From: Torymus aiolomorphi
Taxonomy: Eukaryota > Arthropoda > Insecta > Hymenoptera > Torymidae
Direction of reading: 5' to 3'
Assembly: GCA_036365515.1 (NCBI GenBank)
Contig: CM070873.1
Span: forward strand, 68,569,529 to 68,633,528
DNA length: 64,000 nt
In this document: piece after piece, positions 1 to 12,180 of the stretch
Numbering within the stretch: the stretch's first letter is position 1
Layout of the letters: every line of letters begins with the position of its first letter
Program-made: the position numbers and the translations under genes
The notes under the pieces: model-generated
What the model saw: the letters and a program-made list of their open reading frames with translations, nothing else
The model's database searches: none
Told to the model about the DNA's origin: nothing

Positions 1-260
1 ACGATGATGAGGGCAGCTCTCGCGTGGTATATATACGCCTGAATTTCGTGGTGTTTGTTATCGCCTGTTTTTTTTTTGCAGGGGGATGGGGACGGCTCAA
101 TCCGTGGTTTTGTACGAGGTAGCCGCGTGTGATATTGCGAAAGCTTGATGATGGATGCGAGGGGATGGGGTGGCGAATTAAATGTGGTGATTTTGGTGGG
201 ACGAGAGGTGAGATGGAAATTTGGAGGTTGGTGAGGCAGAGCGGCAAGTAATTTTCGGTT
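1..260. other. G-rich right shoulder of an island cut by the window edge
   Basis: No gene seen. The plus strand is strongly G-rich: in 181-240 I count 27 G and 2 C. This matches the right shoulder of the islands described further on, so the island core probably lies just left of position 1. Confidence 0.6.
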
Positions 261-880
261 GATTGATGTCGCTTAGAACATTCAATGTTTTGATTTATTT
301 TTGTTGGTCACGAACAGTGTCGGTTGAGAAATATGATTGTGAAGAGATGTAAGAGCATATTAGGTTAGCTTTGTTTTGGTTATAGAATTTAAAAAATTTA
401 GTCCATTCGGTATTAAATTGATAATAGAGTATTACGATTGCGATCTAAAAACGAACATTCTTTTCTATTTGTATATAAAAATGCACAGTTATTTTTATTG
501 ATTAGATATTTTATCTGTTTATATATACTCTTATTTATACGAATACCTATATATAAAAACTATCCCTATGGATAATCGATTATGACGTAATATTTACGAT
601 AATTTCTTCATAAAAGTAACATCTTTTCATTGCTACAGTTTCACAAAAAGTTCTACAACAAATGAAGGTTTATATCCCTAGTATTTATTTATTCTCTTTA
701 CTGTACAAAAACTCTACCATTATTTTAAATAACAATATTATATTACGTATAATTCGAAATCTTCTCTCATATTCTTACTCTTCCAGCTCCTATATTTATT
801 GCGACTTCCTATTATACCAACTCGCTCAATACTATACAGACCAAAAAAAAGAGAGGATAAATGCCTCCTATATAAACTCC
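261..880. other. AT-rich inter-island DNA
   Basis: AT-rich sequence with scattered short TA runs. No open frame with protein-like composition, no RNA gene and no transposon ends recognised. Towards the right, C and A rise as the next island is approached. Confidence 0.6.
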
Positions 881-2040
881 GGCATCTGACCTTAGATAAA
901 CCGTGGCGAAGGTGGCACACGCGCGCTATCACCATACACACACATACACATTACATACATAACACACGGGAGAAAAATAAACTCTTTCTCCAGCGAAACG
1001 GGCAACGACATAATCAGCTCATAAATTGCTATAAGCCCAGTGGGTGGTTATGTCACGCCCTCTCCTCTCCCCTCCTCCTACTCAACTCTTCCTCCCTAAG
1101 AAAGCCTCTCCTATTTTTATACGCACCTACACACACCCTCTCCGCGGGTAGTAATAGCTGCCGCACACGCGCGCTTATGAATCGAAGAAAGGCCCGATTA
1201 AAAATAGTCTACACTTACACGCACCGTGGAAAATCAATTTCCAACCCTCTCTCTCTCTTTACACCCACAAAAAAAGCTCCGATGGCTGGAGCGGGGTGGG
1301 GACCGAGAAAGAGGAGAGAGCGCGCCGGAGAGGTGCGCACGTGTGAGAGTCGAAAAACGGCGGGGGCGTCGGGGTGGGGATATTCGTGCTCTGCTCCTCT
1401 CTCGCTTGCTCGCTCGCTCCCCACCCACGCGGCCGCTCGTCGTTTTCACGGTCAAGCATATTGATTTTCCCGCCGCCGACGACGACGACGACGACGCTCC
1501 GCCGCTGGCATGAGGCGGCGCGGAAGGAAGAGCGAGCGAGAGAGAGAGAAAAGAAGAAGCTAGCTCTACGCGCAAGCGCTCGCTCGCTCTGTCGGCGCTC
1601 TTGGAGTGCATCCAAAGGCCGTTGAACCCGGGCGAGCGAGAGCGCGGGTATAGCGTATATATACAGAGACGCATACATACACAGAGAGCCATCAGGCGGC
1701 TTTTCTGGCAGCGGCGCGCTGGCTCGCTCGCAGGCGCCGTATAATGCGATAATTGTTGAATCCTCGCGAGGGTGGGAACGACGGGGAGTTGTCCGAAAAA
1801 TTAAAGAGTTCGTTATTGCAGGAGTGGGAGAGTCTAAACGAGATAATTGCCGTGAGGGGCTGGGCGCGCGCGTTTGGATTAGGTGTGAGAGGCGCGCGGG
1901 CTTTGTTTTGGCCTGACGCGCGGCACGTCGTATACTGTGCCGGGGTGTGTCATTGTGAGTTATGCGGTTTGACATAAGGCGCTGGATTAGGTCATTCTTT
2001 TCGGGGATTGTGGTGATTTGTTGGATTTTTTTCATTGAGC
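881..2040. other. GC/CpG-rich island with skew flip
   Basis: The left shoulder (about 880-1260) is C/T/A-rich and the core (about 1280-1740) is CpG-dense with CGAGCG and GACGAC runs. The right part (about 1760-2035) is G/T-rich. Open frames of up to 258 codons overlap on both strands here, but they consist of Arg, Ser, Ala and Leu runs produced by the simple sequence, so I do not call them genes. A promoter or other initiation region is possible. No clear TATA-plus-initiator pair or splice site decides it. Confidence 0.55.
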
Positions 2041-2380
2041 TTGTACAAAGAATGAAATAAGAATTTAATTGACGAATTTAAGGTCTTGAAATAATCAATT
2101 TTTATGGTTCAGTAAACTTTAAGTGTTACTTTATTAAAAGTAACTTTCAGTTTACGAAACACCGTGTTTGTAAACGATCCATCAAGTATATCCAAAGGAT
2201 TATATTATTATTGTTATTGAGGATTCATTTGTACCTCTAATTTTATAAAAAGTAAAATTGTGCATTTTTAGTTTTTAACAATTTTTAATAATTTTGGTTC
2301 AAAATTAAACAACCAATTTCGTTGTGAATAATAATATTCAATTTATTTATTCCAGTTTCGCCATACAATTCCAAAAACCT
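2041..2380. other. AT-rich inter-island DNA
   Basis: AT-rich sequence with no gene or element ends recognised. Confidence 0.55.
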
Positions 2381-3060
2381 TGAGCAGCAGTAGTAATATC
2401 AATCAACACACTGCTACGCTCCCTCATACTTCCTAAACCTCACTTCCGGGCGCATTCCCTCACCCCAAGCCCATACCACCGCATCTCACTCCCGAATTCC
2501 CCGTAGCGTCTTACCGAAAGCCCCTCTCTCTCCCACTAGCACTGAATTACGCTCGGCGAGATGGAAGCGAATTGCCGCAGCTCTCTCGTTCTCCTTTCTA
2601 ACTAGACACGCAATTTGATCAACATGACGCGCGAATCGCATCTCTTTCTCCTACCCATCCGCGCGCACGTGCGGATTCCTATGCTCCTACTCGCTAGAGA
2701 AATTCGAGCGCCCTCGCTCTGGCATCGAGAGATTTCCGATTAGCTTTGCCGAGGAAGCGAGAGAGAGAGATATGACGCCTCCTCGAGATGAGCTTTTCCT
2801 CGCGAGTCTATGGTGAGAGAGGAGGTTCTAAGAGCGCGCACGCGATGGTGAAGACGACGCCGCCCGATCGATTGTGCTTGACGATTTCTCTAGTATCCGC
2901 TGATTCTCGCGCGATGGAGATGAGAGAGTTTGCGTTGTGGGGAATTGGTTTAGCGTTGTTTGAAGGATTGTTATTGGAAGTATTGAAAAGAGAGAATGAT
3001 TGTTTGGCACTTTTTGATTTTGAAAAATGTGTTTTTGTATAGAAAAAGTTTGTTGTATAC
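2381..3060. other. GC-rich island with strong skew flip
   Basis: The left shoulder line 2401-2460 has 25 C and 6 G; the right shoulder line 2941-3000 has 19 G and 1 C. The core carries CTCTCT-type tracts on the left and GAGAGA on the right. No credible coding frame. This is one of the clearest examples of the recurrent island architecture. Confidence 0.65.
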
Positions 3061-3206
3061 TTTGAAACTGATAAAACGTATATTTAATCTGATAGTTGAA
3101 AAAGATCAAGTAGAGGGATTAAATCAAATGTCAGTTTTATTTATACACGATGATCAGTGTGTCGATTGTATTTTCTTAATAAAAGGGTATAGATATATGG
3201 AGAAAA

Positions 3207-4085
3207 TAACTATACACGAAAAAAAAGTTTCCAGTAAAAATTACTCCTTCAATGACTAAAATTTAGTAAACTGTATAGAAAACTGGGGACATACTCGAAA
3301 TGTATTGAATCTTAGAATCCACTTTACCAAATTTTAGTATTTCGGAAACTCAAGTGGAAATTACAATAAAAAAATGTTTTTTTGCAATCTATATTACCGA
3401 CGTTATATTTTAGATTGCGAATGCACAGTAGAAGAAATAAATAATTTTTTGTATTTGAAAAAAAAGCAGAAAGCTGGGATCGGAACCCGAATCCGCTGCG
3501 CGAGAAGCCGCAGTCTTATCGCTACGCCAACGTGCACTTACACGAAAGACGTTTCGACTCGCCTATATATGCTACAGCTTGTGTAGTTCCACAATAGGAC
3601 AAATTCGACATCTTAATAAGTTAATTAACTATTTGTTTCACGAAGGATGTAGTACACGAGTTTCCAAATTAATAAATATTTGTAAAAATATGCAGGTTAT
3701 ATTTTATAATTAATTTTATAGAAGAGAAGGTGATAAGTAAATCTCTTTTGAGGTTATGTCGACTTGCTGATGTTGTCATTAGTAGCATTTTTGGTAAAGT
3801 GACTCGTAGAAATTGCTACAATTCTATCAAATTTTAGGAAAGTGGCTCGTAAAAATTGCTACATCTTCTATCAAATATTAGTGTTTTGAAAATTTAGTAT
3901 ATAGTAAATACTACATTTTATATAAGTAATGTAGCAAATTTTATAACCATATTTATTTATTTTTAAAAAGGTGTATACCATTAATTGCTAAAAATATATT
4001 AAATATCTTGAGAATTTGAGTATGTCCTCAGACTAGTAGAGAAAATAGTAATTTTTAATGGAAACTTTTTTTCCGTGTAACTATA
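3207..4085. mobile_element. Non-autonomous DNA transposon with 8-bp TSD
   Basis: Imperfect terminal inverted repeats begin CACGAAAAAAAAGTTTCC at 3215 and end with the complement at 4077. Similarity continues inward to the GGGGACATACTCGAAA / complementary TTTGAGTATGTCCTCAG region. The element is 863 bp and is flanked by an exact 8-bp direct repeat TAACTATA (3207-3214 and 4078-4085). An 8-bp duplication is seen in hAT and a few other cut-and-paste superfamilies; assigning hAT is inference, as the TAACTATA target does not match the usual hAT preference well. There is no transposase frame, so it would depend on a partner. A tRNA-like segment lies inside. Confidence 0.75.
3462..3565 (-). mobile_element. 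tRNA-like, probably SINE-head segment inside the transposon
   Basis: On the minus strand there is an A-box-like TGGCGTAGCGA followed about 30 bases later by a B-box-like GGTTCCGATCC (9 of 11 with the GGTTCGANTCC consensus). A possible 5-bp anticodon stem CTGCG/CGCAG lies between them. The stretch ends in a T-run next to AT-rich DNA. The acceptor stem does not pair well and the loop is 8 nt, so this is not a functional tRNA. A tRNA-derived SINE head or tRNA pseudogene fits best. Confidence 0.45.
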
Positions 4086-4123
4086 TATAGAGAAACGTAA
4101 TTGATACATATATGTCAAACGGT

Positions 4124-4655
4124 ATATGAGGAGTTTCACGTCAACTGTCCCAGCGCGCGGCGCGCGAGCCCTAAATCGTGCTATTTCTAACTCATGTTTA
4201 TGATACTAAAATGTACTTAAAAAAATTGTTTGATAAACGTTTTCGGCGTATTTTTTCCTCAGCTTTCCAATGACGTAAGCAGTTTTTCCAAAATTTTAAA
4301 TTTCCACCTTCAAAAAGTACAAAACATGTTATATCTCAAAAAGTGTATTTTTAATATTTTTTTTGACCCTCTAGATCGAAAGCTGAGCATTTTTTACGTA
4401 GAAAAGGATATTTTCCAAAGAGTGCCCGAGATGTTTTTTGCGAGAAATAGAATGCGAAAGCGTTTTTGAAGATGAAAATGGAAAATTTTGAAAAAACTAC
4501 CTACATCATTGGAAAGCTGAGGAAAAAATACGTCGAAAACGCCTATTAAACAATTTTTTTAACTACTTTTTAGTATCATAAACATAAGTTAGAAATAGCA
4601 CGATTTAGGGCTCGCGAGCCGCGCGCTGGGACAGTTGACGTGAAACGCCTCATAT
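4124..4655. mobile_element. Long palindromic (foldback-type) element, 532 bp
   Basis: Nearly the whole unit is an inverted repeat. The left arm starts ATATGAGGAGTTTCACG and runs through a GCGCGCGG block and a CAGCTTTCCAATGACGTAAG segment; the right arm mirrors these and ends at CTCATAT. The arms differ at scattered positions and in the size of an A-run, and the centre is an AT-rich spacer. No coding frame. If transcribed it would fold into a long hairpin. Confidence 0.75.
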
Positions 4656-5760
4656 TTATCTTTGAACACCCACAACACAATCAATAAATCCAAAACTTTT
4701 AAAATCTTATCTTATTAATATTATTATCTGCACATATAATAATAATACATTTTTATATTATCCCAACTGTACAAAGTTCCACCCATTGTTTACCGTAGGT
4801 GTCTCCAACCTCCCAACAACACCGACCCAACCCTCGTAAAACAGGCCCAATTCAGCCTAATCCCCGGAAAAAAGCGAAAATCCACTCAACTTTTGACAAA
4901 TGACGAGCCACTGCGTTTCCTCCTCCGCATACCAAAAAAAAGGCGACGCGCACACGCAATTCTCGCGCACGTGCCCATCTTCAACTTCTCTCCTCTGTCT
5001 CTCTCTCCCCCATAAGATACAATCGGAATCCCCTTACCCTCATACGCGCGCGCGCCCTTGGCTGGCTTTTCCCGCGAGGCGCGCGCGTGGAAAACAAACG
5101 AAGGCGCGCGAGAATGAGGAAGAGAAAGAGAGGATGAAAAGCGCGAGGCAAAAAGGGACGCGAGAGCGACGAAAAGCAGCGGCGAGATAGACGACGACCC
5201 CCGTATGTGTGTGTGTGTGTTTATCGAGTTAGAAGCTTTGAGCCGAGTGAAAGTGGTAAGTAGCTGCGAGCGAGAGCGTCTTTTTCGCATCGCTGTGGCT
5301 TATTGATTGAGGAGTCGGCAGGTTCTGATGACGCTGTGTCTATTTTGAATTTCTAAGGTGCTGAAGGTGCTGCTGGTATGCGGTGGTAGTAAGTTGGAGT
5401 GCGAGAGGAGCTGGCCCGATTGAAGTTCGCCGGGGAAGTTTAGAAGTTGAGTCTGGTGTACTTCGACGGCTGGTTTGAAGTTTAACGGATAAAGAGAGCA
5501 TTTTATTCCTCGGCGTTGATAGAATTTTCGACTGGATGGTTCAGCATTTATATATTTCATTAAGAATTTGTGTGAAAAGGATATTGTAAATTCAATGAGA
5601 AACTGATAAATTATGGAACAACTGTTCACTAAAAGTTTCTGTAGTGTAAGGATAAATTTTTTGTTTTAAATGAAGTAAAAGATCAAAATATATGCCCATA
5701 TTTTACGAGAATTAACAACAAAAAATTAATGTTCTATTTAAAAATAGCAAAGTTCAATTC
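4656..5760. other. GC-rich island with skew flip, then AT-rich DNA
   Basis: The left shoulder (about 4740-4900) is C/A-rich. The core (about 4900-5290) holds CGCGCG runs and (GT)n near 5210. The right shoulder (about 5290-5480) is G/T-rich and includes a splice-donor-like GTGGTAAGTAG near 5250. From 5540 on the sequence is AT-rich. No gene supported. Confidence 0.5.
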
Positions 5761-7130
5761 AGGTATCATCCAAAAGCTAAAATGTACAAACACTTCAAAT
5801 ACAAATAACAAACTCTCCGAAGGGAAAGCCCATCATCCTCGACATACCCCTGAAACATCCCGAAAATACACAAAGACATCGCGTCGCTCGTAGACGAAAA
5901 CGAGCGCCCGCGCCCCTCCGGAAAAATCCATAAAGAAAAATTCAACGCATCGCTTGAGAAAGAGAGTATATCGAGCTATCTTTCTCTCTCTCTCTTCGCT
6001 CGCTCGCACAAAAGAAAAAGACGCCAACCTCGAACACGTTATACACACACGTGTACAAACCCATATACACAGAGAGAGAGCCGAACGATCGAGCGAGAGA
6101 GAGAGAGAGAAGGGCGCGAGCGCAACAACGATGTATTTCGGTGCAGTAGCGCGCTGCATGCACACACCGCGAGCGAGCGCTCGGCTAGAGGTCAATGCCC
6201 GTCCTTACTCCCGACCCGAGGAGAGAGCGCGAGATAGCGGCCGCTCATGCCGGGCGCGCATGCGCCGGGGGGTGCGATAGCTCGTCTCGCGAGCGCTCTC
6301 TCTCTCTCTCGCTTCCGAGGGTGGAGAGGTAGAGGAGAGAACGAAAGAGAGCGAGAGAAAGATGAGGAGAAAGAGAGGCAGAAGGAAGGACGGTAAATGA
6401 GAAAAATGAACAAACATCCGTGAGAAGAAGAGAGAAATGGAGCGAGCTCGTATGTGTGTTTCTTTCTCGAAGAGAGCGATCTCCTTTAAAGCCTGACCGG
6501 CTACGTCACGGACCCGCGCGCCCACCGCTCATTGATTAACATTTGAATTCGCGCGCGCGTGAGATGCACTCGCTTGTTTTTGCATACGCGCAAAGATGCG
6601 CGAATGCAGTTCGGGGAAAGAGCCTTTTTTCGCGCATTGTCATGCGCGCGGGTCGCAGAGGTGATTTTTACATTGAGGGTGAGGTGATAAGGGCAGTTTG
6701 GCGAAATGCAAGTGGGGTAATCGGATTCCATATTTTGTGAAGAAAATGGGACGTCCGCGGCGCGAAATACGGGGAATATTTTTTCATGGATTCGTGCAAC
6801 ATTTAAATGAAAATGTATAGCATTGTTGTAAGACTTACAATGAAATGGTAGTGTAAATATAGCATACGTGCGAGTTATCCTTGACGTTTGACTTACCTGA
6901 AAAGAAATGTTTTTATTAAATCGAGGTGAATTGAAATATCGCATTTTGTCAATAATTTTTGTATAATGAAATTTACATAATATTCTATAAGAATAGGACT
7001 AGTAATATTTGTTTAATTATTGTAAAAGTAATATAGGAATTTTATGTATATCAATGACTAAAACTAAGAAAATTAATGATAAAAATAGTGCCCATCAATT
7101 TATGAACATGTTATAAAAATCTCGATAAAA
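5761..7130. other. GC-rich island with GA/CT tracts and skew flip
   Basis: The A/C-rich left shoulder (about 5780-5880) leads into a core (about 5880-6560) with GA tracts near 6100 and a CT tract near 6297-6311. The right shoulder (about 6590-6730) is G-rich. The remainder to 7130 is AT-rich. Open frames of up to 147 codons are low-complexity Arg/Ser/Leu frames and are not called. Confidence 0.5.
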
Positions 7131-8310
7131 TATCCGCATCGTTAAAACTAAAACACCAGCCCCCACATATCACAGGCGGAAAAAGATCAGCTGGAGATCA
7201 CACAGTTATTACGCGTCCGCGACGCGAGAACCGACGAACGAGAGTAGAAGGAAGAAGTGACGAGAAAATCGCGGTAATGTTCGCGTATTATCCGATGCCG
7301 GCGTCGCGCACGCGCGGTGAAGTAATCCGCCGGCAATGACCGGAATGAAAAAGAGAAGAGAGAAAGAGAGCCGCGCAAGTGTTGCGCTCCTGTCCCCCCG
7401 CGACGCGCATACATATTTCTTCTTCTCTCGCGCTGGTATACGCGGCCTTCTTCGAGATTAATTCCAAGTTTTGTTTGTCACCGCGTTGGCGCGCTCGCTC
7501 GTGGCGATTTATGCGTAATTTTGTATTTGTTGCGTGTTCCGTTGACTCCTATGCTTGCATGAATAAGGTGGTGACATAGGTTGTAATTTCGTTTTGCGTA
7601 ATCTGGCAGATTAAGGTAGCTTTATATTTATGTTTGATTCTATTATTTACGGTTTTAAAAGGTTGTCTATGAAAATTTATTTTTGTCTTTTTTTGTTAAA
7701 AATGAATTTTATATTTTAGTCCTATTAAGAGTTTTAAAAAAAAGTTATCAACTCATTTCACACATATTTGCTATGCATTTGCGAATGTAAATATCTCGTT
7801 TTTAAAAAATTATTACAATTTCATTTTCATATATTTTAGCATTGTTTAATTTGCGACTTTGTATTATTATGTCTCTTTGTCAATAGAAAGTTCAAACTTT
7901 ATAAAGAACCTGCTCTCTTTCTGGAGTTTTTCAAAAAGAACAATCCGAGCATTAAAAGCCACCCTCGTTTCTTAATCATTTGTAAAATGAAATTGATGAA
8001 GGGTGAATGGCAGACGCACGGAAAAATCGAGGCGAAGGGAGTGGCATTTTACAAGGGGTTTTGCAGAAAGGGAAAAAGAGCGCGCGGAGGGACACGAGCG
8101 GAGGGTAGCGATGTCATAAGAAACAATGATCACGCGAGAGAACCCTCGCCTAGTTCATTCAAAGGATTAAAGGAGTGAAGTCCGAAGTGGGCGGAGAGGC
8201 ACGGGGATGATGCGCAAATGAGAGAAAATGAATTGTAGAAGGGAGCAGGAATTGCAAAATGTTGGAAAGGGATGAGTCATCGTCAAATGGTCGCCGTAAT
8301 ATAGCAGTGT
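7131..8310. other. Two GC-rich islands separated by AT-rich DNA
   Basis: Island one spans about 7140-7610: a C-rich start near 7150, a CpG-rich core, and a G/T-rich end. Island two spans about 7900-8280, with C-rich sequence near 7960 and strongly G/A-rich sequence from 8020 to 8280. The DNA between them is AT-rich and empty as far as I can see. Confidence 0.5.
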
Positions 8311-8480
8311 TACCCAGCTGGAAATCGTTCATTTTTTTCCCAGTTGTGAACCGATTTGTCGAACATTTTCTATAGTCATTTTATGTCGATTTCGGTCAAT
8401 TTGCCATAAAATAGCTAGAAAATGTTCGAAAAATTGTTTCACAAATGAGAAAAAAAAAATGGACGATTTCTAGCAGGGTA
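8311..8480. mobile_element. 170-bp palindromic MITE flanked by TA
   Basis: The ends are TACCCAGCTGGAAATCG and the complement of TACCCTGCTAGAAATCG. The two arms pair almost throughout, with CGAACATTTTCTA present in both orientations. Ends of the form TA|CCC...GGG|TA fit a Tc1/mariner-type TA duplication, but that assignment is inference. No coding capacity. Confidence 0.7.
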
Positions 8481-9308
8481 TAAAGAAAATTAGTATTCGT
8501 TTTGTAAAATATTTTATGCTGACATTCGACAAACCGATTCGCAATCTTTAAATATCTTATTTATAAACTTCCCTCACATTAGCCGTTTACAAGGTATAAG
8601 TGCGTTATATATAGTACCCGCAAGCGCGTCAATCGCACCCAATACACGCCACAAATTGCTTTCAACTACGTTGTCGCTCACCCCGAGCTGCCCCAAAATC
8701 GCACCAAAGCCTATAGCTTTTACCACTGACACGCGCAATTACTATCGCAAAATTAGCTCTCCCTCTCTCACTCGACAATCCTCATTCGCGCTTACCCCAC
8801 CCCTCTGCCCTAAATCATCACCGACTTCAAACCCTAACCTCCCTTTCCCCACCTCTCTAAATCTCTTTGAACTCGCGGCCGCAGCAGCGGCAACTTGTCG
8901 CTCGGCCCCGGCCATCCGCGTCCAAACAAACAGTAGCGCCTGCAGCCCCGCCGAAATTCGCACGCGCGCGCGCGTTGCGCTCGTAAAATCGTACCCGCGC
9001 ATGTATAGAAGAGAGAAAGAGAGAGTGTGTGTGTGCGCGCATTTACGATCGCCGCGTATAAATACGAGCGCGTGGCGGGTAAAAATATAGGGTAAGGGCC
9101 GATGGTTTCGATGATTCGCGAGAGGAAAAGAGAGAGAGAGAGAGAGAAGACTTTGTCGAAGTGCGTTGAACTTTTCAGAGCTTGCGGTGGTAATTGGTTT
9201 GACAGCTTGGTTGTTGGTTTTCCGAAGATGGAGTAGTGGTTATTTGATTGGTTGTGTTTTTGTACATGAATTTCATAAGAAGTTAAGCTTTGTTTGATAT
9301 TTAATAAT
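8481..9308. other. GC-rich island with skew flip
   Basis: The left shoulder (about 8620-8860) is C/A-rich. The core (about 8870-9070) has GCGCGCG and GTGTGTGTGCG runs. The right shoulder contains a (GA)n tract at about 9127-9148 and then G/T-rich sequence to about 9260. No gene supported. Confidence 0.5.
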
Positions 9309-9564
9309 TACACGGATTTTTCAGGAAAAATTACCATGAAATTCACGGAAATCAGAGAACAACCGGAGTCTCTAGGAATTTTTACCGTTGTCAAGGGTAA
9401 TTTTTACTAACCTTCCCTACAAATTTTCCTTTACACTCAGAGAAAATTTGTAGGGAAGGTTAGCAAATATTACCGTGACAACAGTAAAAATTCCCAGAGA
9501 ATTCGGAATTCCCCGATTGCCGTGAATTTCACGGTAATTTTTCCTGAAAAATTCTATCCGTGTA
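9309..9564. mobile_element. 256-bp palindromic MITE flanked by TA
   Basis: The ends are TACACGGATTTTTCAGGAAA and its near-exact complement. The two arms pair over almost their whole length, including a CCTTCCCTACAAATTTTC / GAAAATTTGTAGGGAAGG core stem. A TA dinucleotide at each end fits a TA target duplication. No coding frame. This family differs in sequence from the 8311 element. Confidence 0.8.
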
Positions 9565-10800
9565 TCAACATTTTCAATGACCAATTATAAGAGGAATAGA
9601 ACATATGTGGTCAGTAATAAAACATAATAATTAAGTATTTATACAAAAAAAAAAATTGTTTGAATCACAAAAGATGGAATTTAGTCTAACGGTTTTACAA
9701 ATCGTTATTCGCCGAAAAATACAGTTGAAGCTTTGATTCTGATAATTTTTTTCCGACTTACAAAGATCAGAGGCATCTGTCATGACATGATTTCAAAATA
9801 ATCTCGAATTCTCGAGAATTACAATTCATCGGTTTTATATATGGACTTCCATAGCTTTCTTTTAAACTTAGACATTTCAATGAGTCATTTTATATACAGC
9901 CTCATATCAGAAGCATAATTATTTCCATAACTCTCAAAGAACAAAAACACATAATTTAAATGTGCGCAGTCATTGAACCTTGCTAAACAACCGATCTCCA
10001 AAATCTCTCAAAATAAATCAATCTTTTAATTAACCCTATTAAAAAAAAGGCCACACACTAAACGTATACATCATTACAACATTCAATCCGCACGCGTCCA
10101 CAACATTAATCAGCCCCACCTATACCCAACTCCATCAGCAGCCCATTATCGACCAATCCATCACCGAACCCACACATAAGAACCAGCCGCCGCACGACGA
10201 CTCTTACACCGCGCGAATCGCGCTCTCTTTTCCTCCTCCTCCTCTGCCTCTCTTGTGCGCGATGTCATTGCTCCCGCGGTTGCGCGCGGCTGTGTAAAGA
10301 AACCGGCGAACTGCAATTATTGCGACTACTCTGGGCGCGCGCACACACGCGCCGATAATGAAGCTGCTCGAGCTTGCAAACCCGGAGCGAGAGAGTTTAC
10401 TGCTCTGGTAACGCAGTTACCGATGTGACGAGAGGTAGGTGCGTTAAAGATGATGGGTGATGACGGTGGCGATGACAGGGGCGCGGAGTGAGAATGGCTG
10501 AGTGAGTTGGTGTTTGATTGCGAGAATGGACGGCGTAAGGGTATGGAGAGAAGGGAAGGTTTAAAAGTTTTAATGAACAGTGTAATGCAGATAATGGGCG
10601 GTGTAAATGACGTACCAATGGTCGTGTGCATATTTGAAAGTCTGTACAGTCTCATTTATATAGACGTCGTTAAAAATATTTCAAGCGCAAAGTGGATTGT
10701 CTCTTATTAATCAAGCGTCTATAATGCTTTTTACATTCTTTATCGTGTAGGTGAAAAATCGTATTTTCAATTAAATTCTAGCTTAATTTTACGTATTTTA
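9565..10800. other. AT-rich DNA then GC-rich island with strong skew flip
   Basis: AT-rich to about 10010 with no element ends recognised. The island spans about 10030-10640: line 10081-10140 has 25 C and 5 G, while line 10441-10500 has 28 G and 7 C. AT-rich DNA follows to 10800. No coding frame that looks like protein. Confidence 0.6.
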
Positions 10801-12180
10801 CGACAACGACGAGAATAGAAATTACAAAGATTTTTATTAACCACCATAGAAGTCAACTCGGCTCCGCCCATTGTACCTTCATATATTACGCTCCATCCAC
10901 TCCACAAATCCTCAAAGCACCTGCGCTGCACTCCAGTCAACAGAATCGAAAATTTACACACGCGGCGTCTAATCCCATTACACCCCGACGTATCCGCGCG
11001 CAGCAGCCACATCCCTTCAAAATCCTCCACCTCAAAGCGCCCAAACGCACGCATTCTCCGCTGTGCCAAAGGACAAGATGCCAAAGTGCCGCGAAGCACT
11101 GACCGTGCAGTCCCAACCAGCGCGCATAAATTAACCATGTCTCACTCGCGCTGCGTACATATATACACCAACTCTCCTAATCCTGCTAAACCGAAACCTA
11201 GTGAAAGTTGCGCGCCCGGCCGAGGTCGCTACTCCTTTTCTTCCGCGCGCGCGCGGCCGAGAGAAGTTGTATAACGCGGGGTTCTATATACACTCGCGCG
11301 ATCTGCTCTAGATGGTGCACTACAGTGCGGCACCGCTGCAGTTTTCGCTCGCGTTTTTCTCGCTATAGCTCGCTCGCCGGTTGATGTAATTCGAGAGAGC
11401 GAGCGGCTTTGAGGAAGTGTTGCCGTGCGCGCGTTGCGTAATGCTGCAGCGTGGTTTTTGCGCGACCAGGGTTGTTGTTGTTTTTGGAGGCTGGTAAAGC
11501 GGTGTCGAAGTATGTATATATATATATATAGTCGCGAAGTTTCGATTGAGATGTTGTAAGAGTGCTGGTTTGGTATTGAGTTTTGTACATATCGTTGTAC
11601 GTATAGAGTTACATGAAGAATGTTTTCGATTTCATACTGAGTAATTGCAGATCGATAACAAAAGGCTAATTAATTGTTGCTATAATATATACGGAGATAA
11701 GATTGAAGCTCCAATAAATCATGGTATATATGTTTATACGCCGAGCAAGCTACGTTCTTCGTTATCAAGACTCCAATGAGGTTGCGAGCGGTATATAACT
11801 GTTCTTCGGGAAACTACTTGTTCATTGTTATAGCCAATCTTTCCCCGCAGAGTAAAGAATATTAATTAACATTTTAAATTTACCAACAAGTGGCTATAGT
11901 TGTGGCCGATACCAACACGGCAATATCGACTGCTATTATCGCACTTATTATAGTTCTATATTGCAATTACCGTTAACATTTCTATTACTACGATGCACGA
12001 TTCATTCAGAATATTACTACCGCCACGTTGACTTCTTACTCGCACTCTATTTTCCACGTTGCATAAGAACTTCTGCTAATGCGACGTCGAACAACAAACA
12101 CGACAATATCCACATTATAATCGGAAAAAAGGCTATACACCAAGTGCAAAAACAAAACGCGGTATTATCGTTGTACGTGC
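10801..12180. other. GC-rich island with skew flip and AT-rich tail
   Basis: The left shoulder (about 10840-11080) is C/A-rich. The core (about 11090-11420) holds CGCGCGCG runs. The right shoulder (about 11420-11590) is G/T-rich and ends beside a short (TA)n at about 11514-11530. From 11600 to 12180 the DNA is AT-rich with no gene recognised. Confidence 0.5.

Noticed and set aside
1259..2035. 258-codon minus-strand open frame, the longest in the window
   Set aside because: It lies in low-complexity GC-rich DNA, is made of Arg/Ser/Pro/Val runs, overlaps equally long frames on the other strand, and shows no domain or splice support.
6888..6902. Perfect splice-donor consensus on the minus strand (CAG|GTAAGT)
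   Set aside because: No coding or promoter context next to it; a single 9-base match is expected by chance at this window size.
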